From assembly GCA_019750335.1 (NCBI GenBank), contig JAIEOQ010000006.1:248001-312000 (forward strand): a stretch of 64,000 nt of DNA, given 5' to 3'. Source of the DNA: Candidatus Obscuribacterales bacterium (lineage in GTDB: Bacteria > Cyanobacteriota > Vampirovibrionia > Obscuribacterales > Obscuribacteraceae). Position 1 is the first letter of the stretch. Every line of letters begins with the position of its first letter. The notes below the pieces were generated by a model. It worked only from the letters and a program-made list of their open reading frames with translations, was not told the DNA's origin and made no database searches. The translations under genes were made by a program, and so were the position numbers. Positions 7,594 to 16,387 of the stretch are shown piece after piece.

Positions 7594-9504
7594 ATGACAA
7601 GTTCGACGCGGCGTTTCAAAAATCGGTTTAATTACTGGTTTTTTGAAGGCATGAAAGAAAGCCGTCGCCAAGCAAGCAGCGTTGCTCATCACAAGACTGC
7701 CTGGTGGAAAGTCATGTGCTTGACCGGTGTCGATTATTTTTCTACTTTAGGCTATCAACCAGGAATTGCTTTTCTAGCGGCCGGACTTTTATCACCAGTT
7801 GCTACTTTGATTTTGGTTCTACTGACACTGTTTGGTGCTTTGCCGATTTATTGTCGAGTGGCTAAAGAAAGCCCCCATGGACAAGGAAGCATCGCCATGC
7901 TCGAGGAGATGCTTACCGGCTGGAAAGGCAAAACATTTGTTCTTTGTCTTTTAGGTTTTGCTGCCACTGATTTTATGATTACGATTACTTTGTCAGCAGC
8001 GGATGCCGCAGCCCACGTTGTGCAAAACCCTTTAGCACCGCCATTTTTGCATGACCGGATGACGATCACGTTCTTTCTTTTGGCTATGCTGGGGGCGATC
8101 TTTCTTAAAGGTTTTCGTGAAGCAATTGGTGTTTCGGTATTTTTAGTCGGTATTTATTTATTGCTGAACGTAGTTGTTCTGGTAAGCAGCTTTCAACATC
8201 TATGTGCGGAACCGCAGGCTGTCGTTAACTGGCAAGAAGCTTTGTTTCGTTCTCATGGCAATATCTGGCAGATGCTTGGAATTTCGATGCTTTTGTTTCC
8301 TAAGCTTGCTTTAGGTCTTTCCGGATTTGAAACTGGTGTTGCGGTCATGCCTCTAGTTTCAGGGGATCCAGGCGATACGGAAGAAGCGCCCTTTGGCCGT
8401 ATAAAACATACACGCTGGCTTTTAATTACAGCAGCAGCAATCATGAGTTTGTTTTTGATTGGTAGTAGCTTTGTCACGTCAGTTTTGATTCCAGCTAATG
8501 AATTTGGTCATGGCGGTGCTGCTGATGGTCGGGCTTTGTCTTATCTGGCTCATGAATATTTGGGCAGTGGTTTTGGCACGGTTTATGACATTAGCAGTAT
8601 TGCTATTTTATGGTTTGCCGGTGCATCAGCAATGGCTGGTTTGTTGAATTTGGTGCCACGTTATCTGCCCCGCTACGGCATGGCACCGGAATGGGCTCGT
8701 GCTATCCGTCCGCTGGTTTGTTTTTTTACTTTAGTTGCTTTTGTAATCACAATCATCTTTAAGGCTGATGTGGATGCTCAAGGTGGAGCATATGCAACCG
8801 GCGTTTTGTTTTTGATGACATCGGCTGCTTTTGCTGTTTTACTCTCAGCTTGGCGAGATAACCTAGCTTCGCGCTTAGGTTTTATGTTCGTTTTTCTAGT
8901 CTTTGTCTACACTACAGTCGTTAATATTATGGAACGGCCGGAAGGGATTAAGATTGCTTCTTTCTTTATTGTGGCCATACTTGCTGTATCCCTTGTTTCA
9001 CGTGCTATTCGTTCTACTGAATTGCGAGTGCAGAAAGTAGAGTTGGACTCTTTGGCTAAGCAATTTATAGATGAATGCCGCGATGCTGAAATAAGAATAG
9101 TGGCGCATCGTCCCGGTGGCACAGCCTATAATTTTAAGGAGCTAGAAGCGCGCCGCACCCATAATATTCATGATGGTTTGATTTTTCTGGAAGTTAATCG
9201 CGGTGATGCTTCAGAGTTTTCTGATGCTGTTCTTGAAGTAAAAGGGGTTCGTAAAGAGAGATTCCGAGTTTTGCAATGTGAAAGCCCAGCCATACCTAAC
9301 GCTATTGCTGCTTTGCTTTTACATATTCGAGACACTACGGATCATTTGCCTCATGTTTATTTTGGTTGGACCGAAGGCAGTCCGCTTACTTACGTGTTGA
9401 AATATATCTTTTTCGGCGAAGGCGAAACAGCACCTTTAACCAGAGAAGTGTTGCGTGAAGCTGAACCTGATCCGTTGCACCGTCCCCATGTGCATGTCGG
9501 TTAA
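7594..9504 (+). CDS. APC-superfamily permease with C-terminal cytosolic domain
   Basis: Large membrane transporter (636 residues from ATG 7594; the frame also allows TTG 7561). The first membrane segment carries [16 protein letters not shown], the unwound-helix region typical of APC-fold carriers, and about 12 hydrophobic segments follow up to residue 480. The last 150 residues are soluble, as in KUP, KimA and some amino-acid permeases with a regulatory tail. Substrate is open: amino acid or potassium. The tail-to-tail KdpD/KdpE-like genes on the other strand favour potassium, but that is inference. A TATACT at 7551-7556 could be a -10 box, which would favour the ATG start. Confidence 0.75.
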   Translation: MTSSTRRFKNRFNYWFFEGMKESRRQASSVAHHKTAWWKVMCLTGVDYFSTLGYQPGIAFLAAGLLSPVATLILVLLTLFGALPIYCRVAKESPHGQGSIAMLEEMLTGWKGKTFVLCLLGFAATDFMITITLSAADAAAHVVQNPLAPPFLHDRMTITFFLLAMLGAIFLKGFREAIGVSVFLVGIYLLLNVVVLVSSFQHLCAEPQAVVNWQEALFRSHGNIWQMLGISMLLFPKLALGLSGFETGVAVMPLVSGDPGDTEEAPFGRIKHTRWLLITAAAIMSLFLIGSSFVTSVLIPANEFGHGGAADGRALSYLAHEYLGSGFGTVYDISSIAILWFAGASAMAGLLNLVPRYLPRYGMAPEWARAIRPLVCFFTLVAFVITIIFKADVDAQGGAYATGVLFLMTSAAFAVLLSAWRDNLASRLGFMFVFLVFVYTTVVNIMERPEGIKIASFFIVAILAVSLVSRAIRSTELRVQKVELDSLAKQFIDECRDAEIRIVAHRPGGTAYNFKELEARRTHNIHDGLIFLEVNRGDASEFSDAVLEVKGVRKERFRVLQCESPAIPNAIAALLLHIRDTTDHLPHVYFGWTEGSPLTYVLKYIFFGEGETAPLTREVLREAEPDPLHRPHVHVG

Positions 9505-10202
9505 GTTTTTTCTTTTAGCCTATAACCGACTCCGGCTTCGGTAATCAAAAATTGTGGGCGTGCCGGTTCGTCTTCAAGCTTATGTCGCAGCTGGGCCATG
9601 TAAACTCTTAAATAGTGATTCTCGTCGGCATAGGCTTGACCCCATACTTCTTTGAGAAGTTGTCTATGTGTAAGTACTTTGCCTGAATGTTTGATCAAAA
9701 AAGCAAGCAGCTTGTATTCGATTGGAGTGAGATGAATCTCTTCATTGTCTCTTTGGATCTGTCTTTTGGATAAATCGACGCTTATTGAACCGAATGTATA
9801 AATGGACTCGGTTGTGTTGGCCTTTATTTGTTCGGCACGACGCAGTGCAACACGAATTCTAGCCAGCAATTCACCCGGTCCGAAAGGTTTGGTCAAATAG
9901 TCGTCAGCACCGGCGTCAAGAGCGTCAACTTTATCCTGTTCCTGACCGCGAGCTGATAAAACGATGATCGGTACGCTTGACCAACTGCGTAACTCTTTTG
10001 TGAAATCCAAACCGTCCATATCAGGAAGACCGAGATCCAAGATCACTAAAGATGGGTTCCTGCTGGCAATAAGAGCAAGTCCTTCTTGCCCGGAAGTAGC
10101 TTCAAGAAAATCGTAATTGTTAGCCGTAAGCGTTACTCGCAAGAAACGCCTGATTGCCTGTTCGTCTTCAACAAGAAGTATTTTTGTCAGAGAGATGGGC
10201 AT
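9501..10202 (-). CDS. kdpE: OmpR-family response regulator, KdpE-like
   Basis: Receiver domain (residues 1-120) with the phospho-acceptor Asp in [15 protein letters not shown] and the conserved Lys in [10 protein letters not shown], then a winged-helix DNA-binding domain with [17 protein letters not shown] and VGYRLK. The overall sequence is like KdpE. ATG 10202 is preferred over the TTG at 10208. The coding start overlaps the end of the kinase gene by 35 nt, so the two are translationally coupled. The stop overlaps that of the convergent permease by 4 nt. No kdpFABC genes are in the window, so its target is unknown. Confidence 0.83.
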   Translation of the reverse strand: MPISLTKILLVEDEQAIRRFLRVTLTANNYDFLEATSGQEGLALIASRNPSLVILDLGLPDMDGLDFTKELRSWSSVPIIVLSARGQEQDKVDALDAGADDYLTKPFGPGELLARIRVALRRAEQIKANTTESIYTFGSISVDLSKRQIQRDNEEIHLTPIEYKLLAFLIKHSGKVLTHRQLLKEVWGQAYADENHYLRVYMAQLRHKLEDEPARPQFLITEAGVGYRLKEKT

Positions 10203-11625
10203 CTTCAATTTCCGTTTGCGGCGGTGTTTTTGTCAGGGGTAGACGAATGGAAAATAAGGCCCCGCCTGAAAGTTGGTTGCTAGCTTTAATTGTACCGCCG
10301 TGAGCGGAGATAATCGAGCGGCATATGGCTAGGCCCAAACCGATGCCGCTTGATGACTTACCTGATTGAAAAAACTTGTTGAATATCTGTTCTTCATCTC
10401 CGCTTCTTATGCCTGGTCCTTGGTCAGAAACTTCAATTATCAGCTCTTCGGCTTCAAGCTTAGCTTGGATTTTAATCGGTGTATCCGGATTAGTATATTT
10501 AACTGCATTCTCAATTAAATTCTGAAATACAAGTTGAAAAAGTATTTCGTCAATTTCAACAAGGGTCAGCTCGGTAGGCAGATCAATTTTAAGCGGATGC
10601 CCGCTGAGGCGTTTTTCCATGCGATTGACGGCGGCGCCAATTATCTCTTCAAGCGGCAGCCACGATTTATTTAGTTTGAGCAGGCCCGATTCCAGCTTAG
10701 TCATATCGAGTAATTTATTGACCAGCTCATTAAGACGCTCGCTTTCTTCAGAAATCACTTGTAAAAGCTCTTTTTGTTTGTCGGCATCCAATAAGGCACT
10801 ATCGGCCAGCAGAGTGTCGCTTGCCCCGCTAATGGTTGCTAACGGCGTGCGTAAATCGTGCGAAATCGAACTGAGTAGCGTATTGCGCAAGAGCTCTTGT
10901 TCGATCTGCAAGTTAGCTTTGTTTCCAGCTTCGGTTAGATGTGCCACTTCAATGCACATAGCAACTTGATTGGCGAATGTTTCAAGCAGGGTAAGTGTCT
11001 CCAGTTTGTCGATGTTTTGCATAGCGGCAGGCGAGAATTGCAAAACACCGAGAATACCGGTTGTACCTTTTAAAGGAAGATAAAGCGAGCCAGATTTTAT
11101 TATTGTGCCTTCCTTAAAGGCTCGGAGCGCATCTTCGTTCTCTTCGCCCAGCGTACCGTTCTTGTCGGGAAGATAGATACCGGCTGTTGCGTCAAAAAAA
11201 GTACGAATATGTTTTAGTGAAATGAATATGATTTCCTCTTCACCGCGGGCAAGACATAGCTCTCGGCTCAGGGCATGTAAGGCTGCGGTGCGTCTTTCTT
11301 TCTCTTTGGCTAAATGAGCTTGTTCTTGAATCTCTCCGGTCAGACCGGTGATTAATAAGGCAATAAAAAGCATAATCACAAAAGTCAAAATATATTGTGT
11401 ATCGGCAACGGCAAAGGTGTAGCGCGGTGGAATACAAAAATAATCGAAACAAGCGACACTGACTAAAGAGGCTAAAATCGACGGACCTCGTCCGAAGTTG
11501 CTGGCGACATAAACAATGCCGAGCAAATAAACCATGATCAAATTGGAGTGATCGAGGGGAGACAGCAAACTACGGTTGAGAACCGTGGCAATTGCTGCGA
11601 CTAGTAAAGCGGCGAAATAAGCCAT
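10168..11625 (-). CDS. KdpD-like sensor histidine kinase lacking the KdpD/USP N-terminus
   Basis: Membrane histidine kinase of 485 residues. It begins directly with four membrane segments of the KdpD type (DUF4118 region, with FGRGPSILASLVSVACFDYF), then a GAF-like domain, a HisKA box SISHDLRTPLATISG with the phospho-acceptor His, and an intact ATPase domain (NLIENAVKYT, DQGPGI, GIGLGLAI). The roughly 400-residue cytosolic N-terminal sensor and USP part of classical KdpD is missing. Such short forms are common outside enterobacteria. It forms an overlapping pair with the KdpE-like regulator. ATG 11625 is chosen over TTG 11631. Confidence 0.82.
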   Translation of the reverse strand: MAYFAALLVAAIATVLNRSLLSPLDHSNLIMVYLLGIVYVASNFGRGPSILASLVSVACFDYFCIPPRYTFAVADTQYILTFVIMLFIALLITGLTGEIQEQAHLAKEKERRTAALHALSRELCLARGEEEIIFISLKHIRTFFDATAGIYLPDKNGTLGEENEDALRAFKEGTIIKSGSLYLPLKGTTGILGVLQFSPAAMQNIDKLETLTLLETFANQVAMCIEVAHLTEAGNKANLQIEQELLRNTLLSSISHDLRTPLATISGASDTLLADSALLDADKQKELLQVISEESERLNELVNKLLDMTKLESGLLKLNKSWLPLEEIIGAAVNRMEKRLSGHPLKIDLPTELTLVEIDEILFQLVFQNLIENAVKYTNPDTPIKIQAKLEAEELIIEVSDQGPGIRSGDEEQIFNKFFQSGKSSSGIGLGLAICRSIISAHGGTIKASNQLSGGALFSIRLPLTKTPPQTEIEDAHLSDKNTSC

Positions 11626-11676
11626 AATCAAGTTACTTGGTAAGATATGCCAGTGAGCTTATCATGAGTGAATAAA

Positions 11677-12015
11677 ATGTCGGCAGAAATTTCATATGAT
11701 GATTTTTTGAAAGTGGATATGCGTGTTGGAAAAATCATTGCTGTTGATCAATTTCCAGAGGCGCGTAAACCGGCTTACAAATTGACCATCGATTTTGGTC
11801 CTTTAGGCATTAAACAATCAAGCGCTCAAGTTACCAGGCGTTACGACAAAGATAGTTTGTTGGGCAAACTTATTGTGGCTGTAGTTAATTTTCCAGTGAA
11901 AAAAATTGCTGGCTTTAAGTCTGAGGTACTAGTCCTTGGTTCGGAAACGGAGCCGGATGTAGTGGTGTTGCTTAAGCCCGAAAATGGCTCGCAGCTAGGC
12001 TCACGTGTGTTTTAG
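11677..12015 (+). CDS. csaA: CsaA-like tRNA-binding domain protein
   Basis: Single EMAPII/CsaA-type OB-fold tRNA-binding domain of 112 residues, the family length. The motifs DFLKVDMRVGKI, PAYKLTIDFG and KKIAGFKSEVLVLG are typical. Relatives bind tRNA as dimers and were first described as secretion chaperones. ATG 11677 gives the expected N-terminus (MSAEISYDDFLK); the frame also allows GTG 11668. It stands alone between the divergent kdpD-like gene and a lipoprotein gene. Confidence 0.85.
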   Translation: MSAEISYDDFLKVDMRVGKIIAVDQFPEARKPAYKLTIDFGPLGIKQSSAQVTRRYDKDSLLGKLIVAVVNFPVKKIAGFKSEVLVLGSETEPDVVVLLKPENGSQLGSRVF

Positions 12016-12082
12016 TCTGATTTTCGGGAACTTGTTCGAATAAAAGCTGTCTAGACAACCTCTGAGTCGGAGGAAAAAAGTA

Positions 12083-12472
12083 ATGATTGCTAAATCGCTA
12101 CAAGGAATGTTGGTTTTGACTGCTTGCGCTTCTATGCTTGCCAGTTGCGGGCAAAGTCAAGTTTCAGAATTAAAAGAAGATGTTGACAAGCAAAAAAGTT
12201 TGCAAAAAGATCTTGTTGATCGCCGGACTTCTGAACTTAAAGAAGGGGTGGATGTCCAAGTAGATCAAAGTTTACGTGCTCTTGATGCCGAGAAGAAACA
12301 GCTTGATCTGGAAAAAGCAGCTGTTGACGGTAAAAAAGAAGATTGGAAAAGGCATGAAGACTTCACCAAGAAAAACTTGGATAAACAAGCTGCAGCTTCC
12401 AAAAAAGAGATTGATCGAAACGCTGATTTGCTGAAAGCGAAGATTGATGCCAGAGCTAAAGCAAAAGGCTAA
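12083..12472 (+). CDS. Coiled-coil lipoprotein, unknown
   Basis: 129-residue protein with a type II signal peptide: hydrophobic stretch then lipobox LASC, giving a lipidated Cys at about 22. The mature part is almost entirely charged helix (KED, KQKSLQKDL, EKKQLDLEKAAVDGKK) and should be a coiled coil, in the manner of small envelope spacer lipoproteins. ATG 12083 has a very good GGAGG site 8 nt upstream. No family recognised. The stop overlaps the convergent EVE gene by 4 nt. Confidence 0.65.
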   Translation: MIAKSLQGMLVLTACASMLASCGQSQVSELKEDVDKQKSLQKDLVDRRTSELKEGVDVQVDQSLRALDAEKKQLDLEKAAVDGKKEDWKRHEDFTKKNLDKQAAASKKEIDRNADLLKAKIDARAKAKG

Positions 12473-12939
12473 TTAGCTAACTTTACAATGGTTTCCCATT
12501 CTTTGGCGCTGACCGGTTGAACGGACAACCTGCTGCCTTTTTGCAAAAGGACCATGTTTTTAAGCTCAGGCAGCAGGCGTAAGCGATCAAGTCCGAGTTC
12601 CTGTTTGAAAGTTTTTACGTGTTTGATGTCGACCATGTACCAGGTCGGATTTTTTGTGTTGCTTTTCGGATCGTAATGATCGTTTTGTGGATCAAAAGCA
12701 GTGTGATCCGGATAACCTTCTTTCACTACTTCAGCAATACCAGCGACACCGGGTGGTTCGGCGTTGCTGTGATAAAAAAGCACTTGATCGCCTGGTTTGA
12801 TTTCATCCCGCAGCATATTGCGAGCTTGATAGTTGCGCACGCCATCCCAAAAAGTTGTTTTACCAGGAGCCTTTTCCAAATCTTGAATGGAAAAACAGGA
12901 TGGTTCTGATTTCATCAGCCAATAATTTTTTTTCTTCAT
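12469..12939 (-). CDS. EVE-domain protein (thymocyte nuclear protein 1 type)
   Basis: 156-residue EVE protein of the PUA-like fold, which reads modified bases in nucleic acid. It begins with YWLMKSEPSCFSIQDL and continues WDGVRNYQARNMLRD, GDQVLFYHSN, PTWYMVDI, all conserved in the Thyn1 branch. Length is normal. It starts 5 nt after the truncated globin gene and is the last gene of an apparent GNAT-globin-EVE unit. The modified base bound cannot be inferred. Confidence 0.88.
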   Translation of the reverse strand: MKKKNYWLMKSEPSCFSIQDLEKAPGKTTFWDGVRNYQARNMLRDEIKPGDQVLFYHSNAEPPGVAGIAEVVKEGYPDHTAFDPQNDHYDPKSNTKNPTWYMVDIKHVKTFKQELGLDRLRLLPELKNMVLLQKGSRLSVQPVSAKEWETIVKLAN

Positions 12940-12944
12940 GGTTA

Positions 12945-13349
12945 TTATCCTGGTGGTTGCATGGTTTCGTCAGCTTTGTTCATAAGAAAAGTAGCAAAGT
13001 CCAGAAAGTAATGTTCCAGTACTTCGCGATGATTGGCAAACTCGGGAGTTTGTTTCAACGCCTGAGACATATTTGTCAGCCAGGCGTTACGTTCGGCAAT
13101 GCCGATTGGGAAAGGCATGTGACGCATGCGCATACGTGGATGACCACGTTCGTTGCTGTATGTTTGCGGGCCGCCGGTGCGTTGAATCAAGAATAAGGCT
13201 AAGTGTCTTTTCGCATCTGTAAGATCGGCAGGATACAGCGGTCTGAGCAAAGTATCTTTTTCTACCTCTGCATAGAAAAAATCGACAAGCTTGTAATAAG
13301 CTTCATCGCTACCGATGCTTTTATAAATTATGGCGATAGGATCGTTCAT
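12945..13349 (-). CDS. Truncated haemoglobin, group II (trHbO-like)
   Basis: Haem protein of 134 residues. The proximal His is His77 in HPRMRMRHMPFPI, a signature of group II truncated globins; Tyr26 is at B10 and Trp90 at G8, also group II features. Such proteins bind oxygen and help with NO or peroxide stress. It lies 16 nt after the GNAT gene and 5 nt before the EVE gene, so the three are likely one transcript. Haem supply fits the hem operon 7 kb away. Confidence 0.88.
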   Translation of the reverse strand: MNDPIAIIYKSIGSDEAYYKLVDFFYAEVEKDTLLRPLYPADLTDAKRHLALFLIQRTGGPQTYSNERGHPRMRMRHMPFPIGIAERNAWLTNMSQALKQTPEFANHREVLEHYFLDFATFLMNKADETMQPPG

Positions 13350-13365
13350 TGATTTGTTTGCTGCC

Positions 13366-14490
13366 TCAATACTTCTCTACTGAAAATGTTTTACTCATGC
13401 CGGCAATGGCGTGCAAATGAGCTAATTTTTTGTTGGCTGGCTCTTTAAAAAATCCGCTTACCAGCTGTACTAATTCACCGGGACCGATCGCTTCTCCTTT
13501 TTCTTTGCTGCTTGATACGCCCAGTGGATCCATAATTTGAATCCCGGATAAAGGTTTGGGCAATAGCTCGGCGAAAGCTTCAGGATGAACGACACGAGAC
13601 ATCATTCCTGGTTGCATGATGATCTCGGCAGGAGAGTGCGGTATTCCCATACTAAATAAAGAATCGGTTTCAGCAGCAAGAAAGCGTACTTTCTTAAATT
13701 GCGAATCCATTTGTGCCAACCAAGCTAAACCGTCAGCAAAAGCTTCTTGAGAAAGGTAGCACCATTCACGAATGATCAATGTACCCTGGTCGGCGTCGCG
13801 TAAATTTATCAACATGTAGCCGGCTTGATGTTTTAAGAGCAGCCAAGAAGCGCCTGGTTTGGACAAGAGCATGGACCAACGTTTTTTGGCCCGGCGCATG
13901 CTCAAATTCCATTTTTCGCACCAAGCGTCGTGCAAAGCATGTACTTGTGAATGGTTTTCGGCAGGAATTTCCTGATAATTGCTCGCTTTGCCGGTTTGGG
14001 GCAGGGAAGCGATATTTTGTTCGATTTTGTATTGAACATCGCTGACCGACCAACCAAAATTTTCGTAAAAGCGATAGGAGAATGGCCACAAAGTCGCTAA
14101 AGGAACGCGATTGTTGTAAAGCTCTTTCAAAGCGGCTTCTAACAAGCGGCGGGTTAAGCCTTGCCGTCTGTAGGAAGGATGTGTAGCGACGCCGGCAATA
14201 CCGCCGGTTTTGGTCCATTGACCGGCGAAATGCAGATCGAAATCTAATATTCCGGCAACAGCCGCTACTTTATCTTTGTCGTAAGCAGTCAGCAGTAAAG
14301 AAAGATGTTTTTTTGCATAATCGCTTGCTGATTGGATATTGTATGGCGGTCCGAAGCTCAAATCCCAAAGCTTAATCACCTGAGGTAAGGACTCGCTACG
14401 CATTGGTTCGATGACAATATTTGTGTTTTCTTGCATGTCTCTTGGCATTGTTCGGAGTTTATCTTTGATTATTGCGGAAACATTATGCAT
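13366..14490 (-). CDS. GNAT-family N-acetyltransferase, Eis-like
   Basis: 374-residue acetyltransferase. An N-terminal GNAT domain carries the acetyl-CoA loop (VATHPSYRRQGLTRRLL) followed by PFSYRFYENFGW, both typical of the Eis group. The remaining 200 residues fit the second GNAT-like and sterol-carrier-like parts of that group, although the C-terminus is shorter than in mycobacterial Eis. The acceptor is unknown (aminoglycosides or protein lysines in relatives). ATG 14490 is used; ATG codons at 14448 and 14433 are alternatives because the first 20 residues look unconserved. Confidence 0.78.
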   Translation of the reverse strand: MHNVSAIIKDKLRTMPRDMQENTNIVIEPMRSESLPQVIKLWDLSFGPPYNIQSASDYAKKHLSLLLTAYDKDKVAAVAGILDFDLHFAGQWTKTGGIAGVATHPSYRRQGLTRRLLEAALKELYNNRVPLATLWPFSYRFYENFGWSVSDVQYKIEQNIASLPQTGKASNYQEIPAENHSQVHALHDAWCEKWNLSMRRAKKRWSMLLSKPGASWLLLKHQAGYMLINLRDADQGTLIIREWCYLSQEAFADGLAWLAQMDSQFKKVRFLAAETDSLFSMGIPHSPAEIIMQPGMMSRVVHPEAFAELLPKPLSGIQIMDPLGVSSSKEKGEAIGPGELVQLVSGFFKEPANKKLAHLHAIAGMSKTFSVEKY

Positions 14491-14551
14491 AAGCCTGAAT
14501 AACGGATAATTGTATGGTTAAAAAACACTCTTGGCTTTCTGGAGCAATCTC

Positions 14552-15052
14552 GTGACAACGGAATGGAACGATCTTATTGAAGCTGGCAATCAAGCTTATG
14601 AAAATGGCAAAATTCCTGAAGCTGAGGTCAAATTTTTAGCTGCCTTGGAAATAGCGGAAAAATTCGGCGAGGAAGACCATCGTTTGGCTCTGAGCTTGAA
14701 TAACCTAGCGGCGATTTATCATGCCGAAGGCAAATATACTATGGCTGAGCCGCTGTATCAGCGGGCTTTGGATCTTCGTGTGCGTATTCACGGCGAGAGT
14801 CATCCGGACATCGCTCTCAATCATCATAATATGGCTGTTCTTTATAGTGCGCGGCGCATGTATCCGGTCGCGGAAAAGCATTATAAAGCGGCTCTTGAAA
14901 TGAAAGAAAAGCTTTACGGAGAGCAAAGCGAAGAGTTGCTCAATACCCTTACTTATTATGCTCAGCTGATGAAAGTGCAGAACCGTCTAATTGACAAACA
15001 ATTGCTTGAATCACGAATTAAAACTATTGGCGTTAAAGATCCGCTTCGCTAA
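14552..15052 (+). CDS. Tetratricopeptide-repeat protein (kinesin-light-chain type)
   Basis: 166-residue protein made of about three TPR units of the 42-residue type, with NNLAAIYHAEGKYTMAEPLYQRAL and HHNMAVLYSARRMYPVAEKHYKAAL. It is a protein-interaction module without a signal peptide. GTG 14552 is taken as the start because GGAG sits 7 nt upstream; the frame is open from TTG 14531. The end overlaps the convergent LOG gene by 20 nt. Partner unknown. Confidence 0.7.
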   Translation: MTTEWNDLIEAGNQAYENGKIPEAEVKFLAALEIAEKFGEEDHRLALSLNNLAAIYHAEGKYTMAEPLYQRALDLRVRIHGESHPDIALNHHNMAVLYSARRMYPVAEKHYKAALEMKEKLYGEQSEELLNTLTYYAQLMKVQNRLIDKQLLESRIKTIGVKDPLR

Positions 15053-15614
15053 TCCATTTATCTTGAGCTTCGTGTTTGTAGCTTTGCATTTTGTTGAGCA
15101 CTTCAGCCGGATCGCTGGAGATGATAATCATGTCGCGATGTTGTTTGGATACAAAACCGCTTTTCACTGCTTCATCAAAAAAGTTGATCAATTGATCGAA
15201 ATAACCGTTGATATTCAAAATGGCGCAAGGCTTGCGATGGAAGCCCAGTTGCGACCAAGTGAGAATTTCACAGAATTCGTCTAAAGTTCCATAACCGCCC
15301 GGTAAAACGAGAAAACCGTCCGAAAACTTTTCCATTAAAGCTTTTCGTTCGTGCATGGTTTTTACTATATGTAGTTCGGATAAACCATTATGCGCCAGCT
15401 CTTTTGCTACCAAGCTTTCCGGTATGACACCGATTACTCTGCCGCCTGAGGCTAAGGCTCCGTCGGCAACAACGCCCATCAAGCCGACACGACCGGCTCC
15501 ATAGACCAGCTCCAAACCCATCTCAGCTATGGTTTGTCCAAGCCGTCTGGCTGTGGTTTGAAATTCCGGTTTAGAGCCGTTGAAGGCTCCGCAAAATACG
15601 CAAACTCGACGCAT
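15033..15614 (-). CDS. LOG-family nucleoside 5-prime-monophosphate phosphoribohydrolase
   Basis: 193-residue lysine-decarboxylase-like (TIGR00730/LOG) protein. The catalytic motif PGGYGTLDEFCE is intact, with GGRVIGVIPE and MHERKALM as expected. Family members release adenine-type bases from nucleoside monophosphates; in plants this makes cytokinins, while bacterial roles are mostly general nucleotide hydrolysis. It begins 7 nt after the LysE-type exporter gene, so they are likely co-transcribed. Confidence 0.88.
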   Translation of the reverse strand: MRRVCVFCGAFNGSKPEFQTTARRLGQTIAEMGLELVYGAGRVGLMGVVADGALASGGRVIGVIPESLVAKELAHNGLSELHIVKTMHERKALMEKFSDGFLVLPGGYGTLDEFCEILTWSQLGFHRKPCAILNINGYFDQLINFFDEAVKSGFVSKQHRDMIIISSDPAEVLNKMQSYKHEAQDKWISEADL

Positions 15615-15621
15615 AGTTCAC

Positions 15622-16224
15622 CTACTTTAGCAAAGCTAAGGAAAAAATACCAAAAACGGATATCAATAGACCGGAAAGTTTATTGATCCATGACAGATGT
15701 TCGTTATTAAGCTTACGATTGAAGATAGCAGTTATGCTGCTTAAAGCCAGCCACCAAAAAGACGAGCCGAACCAAAGGCCCAAGACCAAGCTCGCAGCAT
15801 TGCTGCTTGTGCTGCCGCAACCGGCAAACATGGCTGCAAAAGAGATGATCGTTAACGGATTGGTCAAAGTCAGCAAAAATGTCGATATAAAAGCCAAGCT
15901 AAGTGCTTTCGTATCGCTAGGCAATGCCTTCTCGGCAGGGCGACTCAAAAAAATATTGCTGCCTAAATAAATCAAAAATATGCCGGCTAACAAATGTAGA
16001 ACAAAACGAAAATCAGCCGGTAAGCGCGATAGCAGCAGAACAAAACCGCTTGCTGCCAGGATGCCGTAGATTGCATCAGCCGTAGCTGCACCGAGACCGG
16101 AAAAAAATCCGAGCAACCAACCGCCGGACAAACTGCGTTTTATACAAAGAATACCGATTGGTCCAACTGGGGCAGCAATGCAGAAACCCAGCAATAAGCC
16201 GCGAGCAAAAGACAATAAATCCAT
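15622..16224 (-). CDS. LysE/RhtB-family exporter
   Basis: 200-residue inner-membrane protein with six hydrophobic segments. The first contains GLLLGFCIAAPVGPIG, the family signature, and LTNPLTIISFAAMF appears in the middle. Relatives export amino acids or homoserine lactones. Substrate unknown. First gene of a two-gene unit with the LOG gene. The 163 nt upstream of its start (16225-16387) hold no gene that I can see. Confidence 0.83.
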   Translation of the reverse strand: MDLLSFARGLLLGFCIAAPVGPIGILCIKRSLSGGWLLGFFSGLGAATADAIYGILAASGFVLLLSRLPADFRFVLHLLAGIFLIYLGSNIFLSRPAEKALPSDTKALSLAFISTFLLTLTNPLTIISFAAMFAGCGSTSSNAASLVLGLWFGSSFWWLALSSITAIFNRKLNNEHLSWINKLSGLLISVFGIFSLALLK

Positions 16225-16387
16225 GTACGTACACCTTTAATTGAATTGTGGCAACAGAAATAAGACAGTGTGCGAGGCGTCACTGCTGCTGCTGAAATTC
16301 AAAAATGTGTCCGCTGATAAACATTTCTCGACTCTAACAAAAGTTTGTCGATCCGGCGAGACTTTGTAATTTTCTGTGAAGAAACCG

